DNA from: Belnapia mucosa
Lineage (GTDB): Bacteria; Pseudomonadota; Alphaproteobacteria; Acetobacterales; Acetobacteraceae
Reading direction: 5' to 3'
Length of the DNA: 64,000 nt
Assembly (NCBI RefSeq): GCF_016775475.1
Contig: NZ_JAEUXJ010000010.1
Coordinates: 124,001 to 188,000 of the forward strand
The position numbers and the translations under genes were made by a program. Under the pieces are notes generated by a model. It saw only the letters and a list, made by a program, of their open reading frames with translations, was not told the DNA's origin and did not search any database. Of the stretch, positions 35,395-45,006 are shown piece by piece (within the stretch, counting starts at the first letter, position 1; each line of letters opens with the position of its first letter).

Positions 35395-35556
35395 ATGAAT
35401 GGCGTTTGGGCGCTGCTGTGCGTGACAGTCGCGGCCTACGTGGACAGACCAGTCACATGGAAAGACGCCTTGGTCATGGTCGTCGGTTGGGCGCTGACCG
35501 AAGCTGGAAAAGCCGCTTGGCGGTACATATACGAACCGACGCGCACGATAACCTAA
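35395..35556 (+). CDS. Small hypothetical membrane-type protein
   Basis: A possible 53-residue protein near the left end of the element. Its ATG follows a GGAGAGAG site. Two hydrophobic stretches (V-W-A-L-L-C-V-T-V-A-A-Y-V and A-L-V-M-V-V-G-W-A-L) could be membrane segments. No family is recognised. It may be a phage-type small membrane protein or chance. Confidence 0.4.
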   Translation: MNGVWALLCVTVAAYVDRPVTWKDALVMVVGWALTEAGKAAWRYIYEPTRTIT

Positions 35557-35950
35557 CCAGCGACGATCTGCCTGCCGGTCAGTGGCACAGGAGACCTTCG
35601 CTTCGATGAGCCGTTGGAAGCGTTTGGTAAGCAATTACGGAGGGCTGCCGGAAACCGGCAAGGCCATAAATCCACACCCCTATTTCGCGCATCGTGCCCC
35701 TAAACGTCGCTGCCTTATCAGCTTTTCCAGTCGGTCGGTCAGCGCCGCTACCGGCAGCTTGCCGCATGTACTTGGCCTTGGCTAAATCTACGAGTTTCCG
35801 AAATCGTCCAAGCCGGACCGATGATCATTCGTCACAGCCGGGGGCAACGCGGGCCATAGACGCGGCTTGTTCCATAGCACAGCCCGCAGATTACTCGGGC
35901 AGGTTTTTTGACCTTCTCTGGTACGTCCCGCTCGGATATCAACAGCAATC
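35557..35950. other. Non-coding stretch before the glycan cargo
   Basis: I see no convincing gene here. Short frames on both strands lack ribosome binding sites and similarity. A weak stem of 5 bp (35882-35886 with 35896-35900) followed by six T at 35904-35909 could terminate rightward transcription ahead of the 1424-residue cargo gene. Confidence 0.4.
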
Positions 35951-38900
35951 GTGGTAGACGGATCAGATCCCTTGGAACACTCCTCGCCCCAATCGCTGCG
36001 CATTGCTGCGCGGTCAGACGGCAACTTCCGTATACCTCAACCGCACACGCAGCTCGAATTCACTGGCGAGCGCATGACCAGCGCTGCAGAAGGGCAAATC
36101 GAGTTCGAGCATTATCATCGGTATAGCTTCACGCGCGACATATGCGTCGGCCTCGACGTCCTCGACGTCGCATCCGGTGAAGGGTATGGCTCGGCAATAC
36201 TCGCCGGGGTTGCAAAAAGCGTGGTCGGCGTCGAAATCGATGCCGGGTCGGTCGCTCATGCCCAGGCGAACTACCAAGCTACGAATCTACGCTTCCTCTC
36301 GGGCGACGCCCTAGCCCTTCCGCTTCCTGATTCTTGCGTGGATATCGTTGTTTCCTTCGAGACACTTGAACATCTGGCAGACCACAAGCGATTTGTATCC
36401 GAAGTATCGCGTGTTCTGCGACCAAATGGAATTTTCGCCGTCAGTACGCCTGACCGCAGCGTCTACTCCGCACCTGGTTCTGACCCAAACCCCTACCACG
36501 TCCTGGAGTTGACGGATCCTGAGTTCCGGACCTTCCTGACCGCCCATTTTGCCAACGTCACCGTGCTCGCACAGCGCCCTGTGCTAGGATCGGTTATGGT
36601 AGGGAACTCGGCGTCGAACTGGCGGAGCTATGAGCGTCGCGGGCCAGACGTCATCGAAGCCACCAACGGACTTGCGCGGGCGCATTACTTGGTGGCCATT
36701 GCCAGCAACGGCCCGCTGCCGCCGATCGCATCATCCGTCTATCTCGACCGAAGGCGGGTGCATGATGTTGTCCAGAACACGCTGCGCCTGCCGGAGACGG
36801 AGCAACAGGCAGCCGGGTTTGTCCGTGAGCGCGATGCGGCGCGGGCAGAGGCTGCTGTACGACTGGAAGAAGCTTCGGCGTTGCAGGCACGGCTGAGCGA
36901 GGCCGAGGAGAAGCTTGCCGGTGCGGTGCGCGAACGGGATGCGGTGGCGTCAGAACTTAAGCAGGCCAAGCAGGCTGTCTTCGCCACGACGTCTTCCAGT
37001 CATACGCCGCTTGCGGCGGAAGTCACGAAACTGATCGAGGAGCGCAACGCCGCACAGCAGAAGGCCTTCTCGGCGACGGAGGCCTTGGCATCGGCGCAGA
37101 GCCAGCTGCGGGCCGTCGAGGAGGCCCGGGCAGCTGCCCTGCATGAAGCAGCGGGGCACCGAGATCAATACCATGCAGTCATTTACAGCACCGGCTGGCG
37201 CGCGTTGGCTCCGATGCGGTCGCTCGGAAACCGGCATCCGCGCGCGGCACGTTGGCTGCGTCGGTCCGCAAAGCTCGTCTGGTGGACGGCTACGCTGCAG
37301 ATCGGCCATCGATACCTCCTGCGCCGGCGTGCCATGCAGGCGGCTGAAGTTGGAGCTCTACCCAGTGCGCCGTCGGCCGAAACAGTCACGCCAGCCCTAG
37401 CGGCGCCGGAAGGTGTTTCCCCGCCGGCGGTGGATCCTGTCGTCGCATACGAACTAGCCCCGCGTTCCGGTCGTGATCTCCGCGAGGCGTTTTGCGCCCT
37501 GAATGCCGGTGCGGCGATCAGCTTTCCCCCGGTCACCGCCCCCGAAGTCTCGGTCATCATCCCCGTCTACAAGGGATTAGCCGACCTCGAGAACTGCTTG
37601 CGCTCGCTCGCCGTGACTCGGGCGACTGAGCCGAGCTTCGAGGTCATCCTGGTCGATGACTGTCCGGAAGAGGGGGTGCTCTGGGCTCTCCCGAACAGTG
37701 GCGGGCTCATCAAGGTCTCGAACGCAGAGAACCTGGGCTTCCTCCTGACCTGCAACCGGGGGGCAGCCCTGGCGCGCGGCCGAATCCTCTGCTTCCTGAA
37801 TAGCGACACGATCGTGTTGCCGGGCTGGCTTCGCAGCCTTGTCGAGGTGTTCGAGAGCGAAGCCGATGCGGGCCTCGCCGGCAGTATGTTGCTGAATGTC
37901 AATGGCACGGTCCAGGATGCCGGCTGGCGCATCCTTGGAAATGGCTGGGGCCATCCCATCGGCCGTGGCGGCAATCCGCTCAGCGGATCCTATACCTACC
38001 GGCGGGCGGTCGATTGCGTCACCGGTGCATGCTTCGCCGTGCCGAAGCGTGTCTTCGAGGATCTTGGCGGCCTCGATCCGCTCTATGCGCCGGCCTTTTA
38101 CGAGGAGTTCGACCTCGCCTTCCGGGCGCAGGCTCGCGGGCTGAAAGTGATCTATGAGCCGAAGAGCCGCGTGATCCATCTCGGCAGTGCCTCCTACGGC
38201 GCCGATCGCCGGGACGCGTTGTCTGGTGCCCACCACGCGATATTCGTCGAGCGTTTTGCCGATCGCCTGAGGAAGCAACCTTGGGACATCTCGAACGAGT
38301 TCGTGCTGCGCCACGGGCCGAATGCTGGTCCGGTCCTGCTCGTCGTGGATCACGGCATTCCGCAGCCTGATCGCCACGCCGGCGATGTCACAATGAGCCG
38401 TTACCTGTCGCTTCTCGCAACCGGTGGCTGGCGTGTCATATTCGGCCCGATGGACGGCAATGCCTCCGGTCCTGCTGCGGATACGCTGGAGTGCCAGGGG
38501 ATCGAATTGATCCGCGCGCCGCAGACGATCGAGGGCTGGCTGACGGAACATGGGTCGCATGTCGATGAGGTCTGGCTCGCCCGGCCCGAGATCGCGGAGG
38601 CGCTGATCGGGCCCGTCCGGAGGCTGACGGAGGCAAGGATCGCTTACTATCCGCACGACCTGCACCACCTGCGCCTGCAACGCGAGGCGGAACTGCGTCC
38701 GGGTGCTGCCTTGAACGCGGAAATCGCGCGGGTTCGGGATCAGGAGCAATCCGTCCTGCGTGCGGTTGACTGCATCACGGCGCCCAGCGAGGACGAAGCG
38801 AAGGTCATCCGGCGTATCGCGCCGGGAAAGCCAGTGATCGTGCTGCCGCCGTATTTCTACGAGACGACGGAAGTCACTCACTACGATTCGGATCATTTCC

Positions 38901-40225
38901 GTGATCTATCCGACATCGTCTTCGTCGGCGGCTTTCCGCACATCCCCAATGTCGACGCGGCGCTGTTCATCGCCAACGACATCATGCCGCTTGTATGGAA
39001 GGAACAGCCCGACGCTCGGCTTGTCCTGGTCGGTTACGCTCCTCCGCCGGAGGTCCTTGCGCTGGCGGGCCCGCGCATCGTGGTTACGGGCCAGGTCCCG
39101 GCAGTGGAGCCGTTCTTCGAACGGGCACGGCTGGTGCTTGCTGCCTTGCGGTTCGGGGCTGGTGTCAAAGGCAAGGTCGTGGACGCGCTGCGCAGCGGTG
39201 TTCCCGTCGTGACGACAACGGTGGGCGCCGAGGGCATTGGCATAGTCCCGGGCAGCGACGCTCTCGTGAGCGACGATTCAGCGGGGCTCGCGGAACGCGT
39301 GGTGGAGCTATTCCGGGACGCCGACCGTTGTTCCGCACTCTCCGCTGCGGGCGCTGCATTGATTCGCCGGTGCTTTTCGCGTGGTGCCGCTCGCAAGGCC
39401 ATTGGCACCGTGTTCCAGACACCTCACTGCAGCGTCTGCGGATCCTCCGGACTACTGGCGCCGCCTGCCGACGGCACCTTCCGCGAGGCCTTCGTATGTC
39501 GCGCCTGCTTCTCGCTCGGGCGGGCGGAGGCGGTTGCTCATCTTCTGCTGTCCCGCCTCGGGGCCGATGGCGAGGGGTCGCTTGCCGAGTTGGCCCGCCG
39601 CCGTCCCGACGCGCGGGTGCACGAGTTCGGCTTTGTCGGCGGCATTGCCGACACCCTGCGCGGCCAGCCCTGGTACTCGGTCTCGGAGTATTTTGACGAG
39701 GTCGCCACGGGCAGCATCGGGCCTGGCGGCATACGCTGCGAGGATCTCACTCGGCTGACTTTCGCCGACGGCAGCTTTGACCTGGTCATCAGCCAGGACG
39801 TTATGGAGCACGTACCGGATCCTGCTGCGGCCTTTGCCGAGACAGCGCGTGTCCTTCGCCCTGGCGGGTCCCACATCTTCACCATCCCACAGAATCGGGA
39901 CCTGCAGACAAGCGTCATGCGGGCTCGGCTTGACCCCTACGGCATCGAATACCTCCTGCCACCCGAGTATCATGGCGATCCGGTCCGGTCCGAAGGGGCA
40001 CTGGTCTTCACCGATTTTGGCCTCGATCTCCCGGCGATGTTGGACGGCGCGGGGCTCGTGCTGCACGAGCATGACATACCAGTATTCGGCGGGCGCAATG
40101 ACTGCGTCGTCCGCGTCTTCGAGGCGGTCAAACCTGCCCGAGACGCGCGACCATTGCCGTCCCGCACGACCACTCCCGCAGAGCGGCAGGATGCGGTAGC
40201 AGAAGCGCAAGCCGCAACGCAGTAA
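35951..40225 (+). CDS. Multidomain methyltransferase / GT2 / GT4 / methyltransferase protein
   Basis: A 1424-residue cytoplasmic fusion. Residues about 35-255 are a class I SAM methyltransferase: L-E-F-T-G-E-R, V-L-D-V-A-S-G-E-G-Y-G at 70-80, S-F-E-T-L-E-H at 135-141. Residues 285-405 form an Ala/Glu-rich coiled coil. Residues 532-770 are a GT2 glycosyltransferase (V-S-V-I-I-P-V-Y-K, V-D-D at 568-570, N-S-D at 617-619). Residues about 795-1150 are a GT-B, GT4-like domain. A Cys4 zinc ribbon (C1160, C1163, C1183, C1186) precedes a second SAM methyltransferase (about 1195-1395). It probably extends and caps a surface glycan with methyl groups. The GTG start has no clear site. GC is below the chromosomal average. 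Confidence 0.85.
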   Translation: MVDGSDPLEHSSPQSLRIAARSDGNFRIPQPHTQLEFTGERMTSAAEGQIEFEHYHRYSFTRDICVGLDVLDVASGEGYGSAILAGVAKSVVGVEIDAGSVAHAQANYQATNLRFLSGDALALPLPDSCVDIVVSFETLEHLADHKRFVSEVSRVLRPNGIFAVSTPDRSVYSAPGSDPNPYHVLELTDPEFRTFLTAHFANVTVLAQRPVLGSVMVGNSASNWRSYERRGPDVIEATNGLARAHYLVAIASNGPLPPIASSVYLDRRRVHDVVQNTLRLPETEQQAAGFVRERDAARAEAAVRLEEASALQARLSEAEEKLAGAVRERDAVASELKQAKQAVFATTSSSHTPLAAEVTKLIEERNAAQQKAFSATEALASAQSQLRAVEEARAAALHEAAGHRDQYHAVIYSTGWRALAPMRSLGNRHPRAARWLRRSAKLVWWTATLQIGHRYLLRRRAMQAAEVGALPSAPSAETVTPALAAPEGVSPPAVDPVVAYELAPRSGRDLREAFCALNAGAAISFPPVTAPEVSVIIPVYKGLADLENCLRSLAVTRATEPSFEVILVDDCPEEGVLWALPNSGGLIKVSNAENLGFLLTCNRGAALARGRILCFLNSDTIVLPGWLRSLVEVFESEADAGLAGSMLLNVNGTVQDAGWRILGNGWGHPIGRGGNPLSGSYTYRRAVDCVTGACFAVPKRVFEDLGGLDPLYAPAFYEEFDLAFRAQARGLKVIYEPKSRVIHLGSASYGADRRDALSGAHHAIFVERFADRLRKQPWDISNEFVLRHGPNAGPVLLVVDHGIPQPDRHAGDVTMSRYLSLLATGGWRVIFGPMDGNASGPAADTLECQGIELIRAPQTIEGWLTEHGSHVDEVWLARPEIAEALIGPVRRLTEARIAYYPHDLHHLRLQREAELRPGAALNAEIARVRDQEQSVLRAVDCITAPSEDEAKVIRRIAPGKPVIVLPPYFYETTEVTHYDSDHFRDLSDIVFVGGFPHIPNVDAALFIANDIMPLVWKEQPDARLVLVGYAPPPEVLALAGPRIVVTGQVPAVEPFFERARLVLAALRFGAGVKGKVVDALRSGVPVVTTTVGAEGIGIVPGSDALVSDDSAGLAERVVELFRDADRCSALSAAGAALIRRCFSRGAARKAIGTVFQTPHCSVCGSSGLLAPPADGTFREAFVCRACFSLGRAEAVAHLLLSRLGADGEGSLAELARRRPDARVHEFGFVGGIADTLRGQPWYSVSEYFDEVATGSIGPGGIRCEDLTRLTFADGSFDLVISQDVMEHVPDPAAAFAETARVLRPGGSHIFTIPQNRDLQTSVMRARLDPYGIEYLLPPEYHGDPVRSEGALVFTDFGLDLPAMLDGAGLVLHEHDIPVFGGRNDCVVRVFEAVKPARDARPLPSRTTTPAERQDAVAEAQAATQ

Positions 40226-40312
40226 CCTTGCGGCACAAGGCGGGCACGGAGACAAGATTTATTGGTGTGTTGTGCCAGCGGCCCGGCATTGCGCCAATAT
40301 CTTGGTCTAGTC

Positions 40313-41449
40313 ATGAAAAGGTGCATCGACGTGGACGAAGACCAGCGATTTTGCGAAAATCCATGGACATATTGCGAAATATACGCCGGAGGGGGCGTAT
40401 ATATCTGCTGTCCGGCGTGGAACCGTAATATCCCGGTCGGCAATATTTATACTGGAACTCCAAAGCAGATCTGGAACAGCTATCAGGCTCAGCAGTTCCG
40501 CCGCGGAATCTTGGATGGAAGTTTCTGCGCCTGCGACCACGAGAAATGCCCCAGCTTGATCGCGCGCAGCCTCCCGACCGTGGCTGAGGTCCGGCAAACA
40601 TGGTTAGGGTCTATCCTGTCGGATGCCATCGACAATCGGCGAGCCGTCGCGGCGCATGGCCCATCGGTGGTCAAGATTGGCTACGATGCGTCCTGCAATT
40701 TGATCTGTCCATCGTGCCGCACCGAACTAATGGTCGCCAAGAAGCAGGAACAGGAGCGGTTAAACCAAATCCGGGACAAGTTCATCCTGCCATTCCTCGA
40801 ACATGCCCGAATTCTTGTGATGAGCAGCGATGGCGATCCGTTCGCTAGTAATCATTACCGCGACATCCTGCGATTAACCTATGAGAAACTCCCGGATCTG
40901 AAGATCGGCCTTTGTACGAACGCTGTTCTGCTTGATCAGCGCGCATGGGACGACTGTCACCTTGAAGGACGCGTCGTGAGTGTGCAGGTCTCGGTCGATG
41001 CTGCACGCAAGGAAACCTATAACTACGTTCGCCGGGGAGGCGATTTCGACCGACTGAAACGTAATCTGCACTTCCTATCAGGTAAGAGGCGTAGCTCGAC
41101 GGGGTTCACAACCTTTGATCTGCTGTTTGTTGTGCAAGCTTGCAATTTTCGCGAAATGGCTGAGTTCGTCGAACTCGGTGAGGCTGTCGGCGCGGATAGC
41201 GTGCAGTTTATGCTAATCGACCATTGGGGACGAGCAATGGGAGCTGACGAGTATAAGCACGCAAAAATCTGGGATAGCGAGCATCCTGACAATGCAGACT
41301 TTCGCAAAATTCTCGCTAACGACGTCTTCCGTCGGCCAATCGTGAAGCTCGGGAATGTCGAGGCAATCATGCGGTCCGAGCAGCCGCCTGAGTTACACAT
41401 CGATTTCAAGACCGGCGAAATATCCCGCACCGTGGCCTCCGCTCTTTGA
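40313..41449 (+). CDS. Radical SAM protein with N-terminal Cys-rich (SPASM-like) region
   Basis: A 378-residue radical SAM enzyme. The 4Fe-4S motif is C128-x3-C132-x2-C135 in C-N-L-I-C-P-S-C. The N-terminal 80 residues hold further cysteines (4, 14, 21, 32, 33, 72, 74, 79) in the pattern of auxiliary-cluster SPASM regions, including I-C-C-P-A-W and G-N-I...W. The auxiliary region is ahead of the core, not behind it, which is less usual. Its setting between glycosyltransferase genes suggests modification of a sugar or of a peptide carrier; the reaction is unknown. The ATG at 40313 is used; 17 upstream residues have no support. Confidence 0.85.
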   Translation: MKRCIDVDEDQRFCENPWTYCEIYAGGGVYICCPAWNRNIPVGNIYTGTPKQIWNSYQAQQFRRGILDGSFCACDHEKCPSLIARSLPTVAEVRQTWLGSILSDAIDNRRAVAAHGPSVVKIGYDASCNLICPSCRTELMVAKKQEQERLNQIRDKFILPFLEHARILVMSSDGDPFASNHYRDILRLTYEKLPDLKIGLCTNAVLLDQRAWDDCHLEGRVVSVQVSVDAARKETYNYVRRGGDFDRLKRNLHFLSGKRRSSTGFTTFDLLFVVQACNFREMAEFVELGEAVGADSVQFMLIDHWGRAMGADEYKHAKIWDSEHPDNADFRKILANDVFRRPIVKLGNVEAIMRSEQPPELHIDFKTGEISRTVASAL

Positions 41450-41844
41450 GGCCGATACCCGAAATACAATGCCAGAGGGAACAAGAAATTTAGATAATAG
41501 AGGTTGAGAAGTTGACCCATTGGAGGTTGAAGGTTGGATAGACGCGCACCTTGTCGACTGCCCGCAACTCGTTGGTGACGTCCGGCGCGCAGCGGCGACC
41601 CCAGGCCATATTCGTCTCCGCCGTCGCTCCTATCAGGGCTTCTCCTACATTGAGACTGGCAGGACAACGACAGCGTGTCGCAAAAAAACCGGCTAACCTA
41701 GGTCCGAAGCTTCTTTCGGCTTTTCCCAGCGAATGGCTGGCCCCCTACCGGGTAGAAATACTGATCGTGACATCCTCCGCTTACGCTTCGGAACCAAATC
41801 TAGCCGCGCCGATGGGCATGTTGCCGCTCTAAAAAGAAGTCGTG
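41450..41844. other. Non-coding stretch within glycan cargo
   Basis: About 395 bases without a convincing gene. Short frames exist on both strands but none has a good start region or recognisable motif. Base composition changes along it, which could mean a decayed gene or a recombination scar between the radical SAM gene and the next glycosyltransferase. Confidence 0.4.
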
Positions 41845-42732
41845 ATGGAAATTGATAAAAATCCCGCTGGCGATCCAGTCCACGTGCAGTGCGTATACGG
41901 AGCGCAGCACCTTCAGCATATTACACATGTCCTCCTTCCTGCTTTGGTTCGGTCGACAAGACGCCCGATCGTGTTCTCGCTACTCAACTATGACGGCAAT
42001 TCGGATGCTTTGCTGCCTGATGGAACACAGCATGGCGTCGTTGTCCGTTGCATCCCTAATTCTGAGGGACACGGTGTTGGTTTTGCCGAAGGACACAACC
42101 GTATCTTCCGGCATACCGAGCCTCATGACTGTTTCGTCCTGCTCAACCCGGACTGCATTCCTCAAGCCGGTTCCATCGATGCACTTCTGGCGCGGTACGC
42201 TACCGATGCCACAATTGCGTTGGTGGAAGGCCGTCAGTGGCCCTTCGAACACCCCAAAGAATACGACAGTTTAACGTTACAAACGCCGTGGGCAAGCGGG
42301 GCCTTTTGTTTGATTAAATCTGAGTTCTATAAATCGATTGGCGGAATGGACGAACTATATTTTTTGTATCTCGAGGATGTCGATTTATCGTGGCAGGCTT
42401 GGCTTTCCGGCTACCAAGTGCTTTATGAACCCTCGGCCGCAGTGATCCATTTCACAGGTGGCCGCTTTTATCGACGCGATCTAGTTTCAAACGAATCGTT
42501 TTATTCTCTTCGTAATTTTTTAATCATTTCCCGAAAATTTTTTGGCAAGGAAGGTGAGGCGCGGGCGCGGTCAATGCTGCGGAAGATGCACGATCGCCAA
42601 CTAATAACGGTGGCGATGCGTCAGTACGATCTAATCGACCCTCTTATGATTGACGGGCGTTACATCGACAAAACTCACAGGAAGGTAAAAATTGTAGGTT
42701 GTAACCAGTTTCACGAGATGAGATCCAAATGA
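41845..42732 (+). CDS. Family 2 glycosyltransferase
   Basis: A 295-residue GT-A enzyme resembling rhamnosyltransferases. The nucleotide-sugar metal motif appears as N-P-D at 101-103 in V-L-L-N-P-D-C. W-A-S-G-A-F-C and the acceptor-side signature Y-L-E-D-V-D-L-S at about 175-182 follow. It would add a sugar from a nucleotide donor to a growing glycan at the cytoplasmic side of the membrane. The ATG at 41845 follows AGAAG. The stop overlaps the next gene by four bases. It is markedly AT-rich for this genome. Confidence 0.88.
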   Translation: MEIDKNPAGDPVHVQCVYGAQHLQHITHVLLPALVRSTRRPIVFSLLNYDGNSDALLPDGTQHGVVVRCIPNSEGHGVGFAEGHNRIFRHTEPHDCFVLLNPDCIPQAGSIDALLARYATDATIALVEGRQWPFEHPKEYDSLTLQTPWASGAFCLIKSEFYKSIGGMDELYFLYLEDVDLSWQAWLSGYQVLYEPSAAVIHFTGGRFYRRDLVSNESFYSLRNFLIISRKFFGKEGEARARSMLRKMHDRQLITVAMRQYDLIDPLMIDGRYIDKTHRKVKIVGCNQFHEMRSK

Positions 42733-44498
42733 TATTCGTGGTCGCCAGATCTTCCCAATATGCAGCCTCTTTCAGCCAGCGTCATCAACAGCTTACAGGT
42801 TGTTTGCGCTTTGAGCTCGGTCAAACCTCTTTTTTTCGCGTTATCAACAGGATTATTTCTGAGGAACATGAACCTTACGCCTGCCTAGTCCATGACGACG
42901 TGACACTAGGGCATGACTTTCTCCCGAGACTCAAAGGCCTAGTCGCTCAATTAGACAAAGATTGGCCGAGTTGGGGAGTGGTTGGCAATGCCGGATTTTT
43001 GTCGTTCAGGTTTGGCTTGGATCCTACTGAGGTTCTTCGCTACGTAGCTGATCCCCATCGGGGCCCAAATATGCAGGGTCACGTCCTGCCTGCGCAGAGC
43101 ATAGATGGCAACGTTATGTTGCTAAATCTTTGTTCCTTACGCCGAAGCGGCGTAGTTATGCCTGATTGGAACGGCTTTCAGCTTTACGACATCATGCTTT
43201 GCATTGAGACGGCGCGCGCAGGTCTCGCCGTGCTCGTCGCCCCTGAGTTGGCATGCTGGCACGGTAGTGCCGGCTCACAGGAAGCTTTTGATAGCGCTGC
43301 CAGTTCGGATAAATTTCGTAGCTACCTATCTGATAACCTTGTTAACAGGTTCATTGGAACAGTGAATGGAGAAGTGGGCGCCGCATTGACCGACAGAAAC
43401 ATCGGTGGGAGCGGACGCATAGACCTCGATCTGGATAGCTTGCGCAACTCGGTAGTGCAGCGTGGAGCTCGTACCGTAGCAATCTGCGTCCGGACACAGT
43501 TCAAGCGGCCACTCCTGCTGCGCCGGACGCTAGAGACGATTAGCGCCTTCGTCATCTCGGCGGGCAGTCCCACGCGTTTCGTGATCCGGGTTTTGACCGA
43601 CAAAGCAGAGGACAGGCCTGACTTCATTGAGGACTACGCCGAGTTGGTCGCAATAACCGAGAGCGGCGGCATCGACAGCCGCAACAAGCTCGTTCGGCAT
43701 GCAGCTTACGCCATTGATGCCGACTGGTTTTGGTTCGTTGACGACGATGATTGGGTTTTTCCGAACGAAGCCGAGCGACTGGGCCTCATCCTGAACGTTG
43801 TCCCATTACACGCGACCATTCTGCTCGATACCCAACACTTCAATGAGTGGGTGTCAGAGAAACAATCTGCTATTGGCACCATTTACCACGGTAGGGAAGC
43901 CCGTTATTTTCCTGCCGGTGACTTCGGCAAGTCGCTTGGTGGTGTAAACCACATCCCCTTCTGCGGTATGATTGTAAGCCGAGCTGTCCTGAAATCCATT
44001 CCCGAGTCTACTTATGATTGGGTGGTATATTATGAAGACTTCTCAGTTCTGCTCCATGCCTTGCTTAGTCCCGGCGCTTTGCCAATTGTGGTGGACCGTC
44101 TTTACGCAGGAATCTCCATGCGCGATTCGGGACAGTCGGTAAACGAGATTGACAGGACGAAATGGGACGTCTCCATGAGCAACCTCGTGGCTTCGATCAC
44201 ATGCCACGCTCCAGCAGGCGCTTTGATGACGATTCCAGCGCCGAGGCATCGGCCGCCAATCTCCGCGCCTCATGAGGCGCCTTCAGCGGGGATCGAGCCA
44301 CTGGCGTATCTCAATCGTGGCGAACGATTGATTCTGCTATGCTGTCGAGTTGTTAGGGCCGCTTTAAAATTTTCACTTTCTCCAAGCCTTTGGAAAACCC
44401 AAGGTAGGATTTTGATCAGAGCTGGGGTCCAAGGAGGGCCTCGGAGCGTGTTGCGCACGATGGCAAACTTCGGACGTCCGCAACAAAGAAACCCATAG
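42729..44498 (+). CDS. Protein with two GT-A-like glycosyltransferase domains
   Basis: A 589-residue protein. The N-terminal domain (about 1-230) has V-H-D-D-V at 54-58 where GT-A enzymes carry their metal motif, then L-Y-D-I-M-L-C and W-H-G. The C-terminal domain (about 248-480) restarts with a GT-A-like strand and has a run of four Asp at 338-341 in F-V-D-D-D-D-W. It also shows N-H-I-P-F-C-G-M-I-V-S and Y-Y-E-D-F. The tail is basic and hydrophobic and may touch the membrane. Translation is coupled to the preceding GT2 (ATGA). Two sequential sugar transfers by one chain are plausible but inferred. Confidence 0.75.
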   Translation: MIFVVARSSQYAASFSQRHQQLTGCLRFELGQTSFFRVINRIISEEHEPYACLVHDDVTLGHDFLPRLKGLVAQLDKDWPSWGVVGNAGFLSFRFGLDPTEVLRYVADPHRGPNMQGHVLPAQSIDGNVMLLNLCSLRRSGVVMPDWNGFQLYDIMLCIETARAGLAVLVAPELACWHGSAGSQEAFDSAASSDKFRSYLSDNLVNRFIGTVNGEVGAALTDRNIGGSGRIDLDLDSLRNSVVQRGARTVAICVRTQFKRPLLLRRTLETISAFVISAGSPTRFVIRVLTDKAEDRPDFIEDYAELVAITESGGIDSRNKLVRHAAYAIDADWFWFVDDDDWVFPNEAERLGLILNVVPLHATILLDTQHFNEWVSEKQSAIGTIYHGREARYFPAGDFGKSLGGVNHIPFCGMIVSRAVLKSIPESTYDWVVYYEDFSVLLHALLSPGALPIVVDRLYAGISMRDSGQSVNEIDRTKWDVSMSNLVASITCHAPAGALMTIPAPRHRPPISAPHEAPSAGIEPLAYLNRGERLILLCCRVVRAALKFSLSPSLWKTQGRILIRAGVQGGPRSVLRTMANFGRPQQRNP

Positions 44499-44811
44499 TC
44501 AGCTTGAACCCGCATTGGAAGGGAGGGGGTTCCCGCTGAGGAAACGGGCCTTATACCAAGCCCCGCTGATCCCAACCTATCGGCGGCAAGGGCCGTCCCG
44601 ATGCAGCTGCGCCCCCGCCTCGGCGGAGCCGCTTTATCCCACAAGTGCTGATCGGCGTGATTTGGTGTCAGTGTCCGGTTCTCGCGTGAGGGCGATGCGG
44701 ATGTCCAGTGAGACCTCCAGTCTTCTCCGTGTGAGCCCGGGCCTTGAGGCTTTCACACCACGGGGGCAGGAAGGCCAAGCGAGAGCCTCAGGAGCCGCTG
44801 CATGAGCCCAC
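44499..44811. other. Intergenic stretch between cargo and replication module
   Basis: About 313 bases where the rightward cargo ends and the leftward phage-type operon ends. No gene is supported. GC rises here toward the value of the replication module. No clear intrinsic terminator was found. Confidence 0.5.
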
Positions 44812-45006
44812 TCACGGCTTCGGCTCCGCCTCCGGCTCCTCGTCAATGATCCGCTGCAGGTCCGCATCACTCGCATCAACCGGCAGCCCCAGGAAGGCCA
44901 GCAGGGCGGCGTCGGGCCACTGCTCCGGCGGGACATGCCGGTATGCTTCCCAGCCCGCCCCATGGGCTCGCTCAAGGCGTGCGAGGCGCTGTTCGATTGG
45001 CTTCAT
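44812..45006 (-). CDS. Small hypothetical protein
   Basis: A 64-residue protein starting M-K-P-I-E-Q-R-L-A-R-L-E-R-A-H-G, with a basic coiled-coil-like N-terminus and an acidic C-terminus. No family is assigned. Its start overlaps the stop of the upstream gene by four bases, which supports expression as the last gene of the leftward run. Confidence 0.6.
   Translation of the reverse strand: MKPIEQRLARLERAHGAGWEAYRHVPPEQWPDAALLAFLGLPVDASDADLQRIIDEEPEAEPKP

Noticed and set aside
41551..41832. A 93-residue plus-strand frame between the radical SAM and GT2 genes
   Set aside because: No ribosome binding site, no motif, and composition unlike neighbouring genes.
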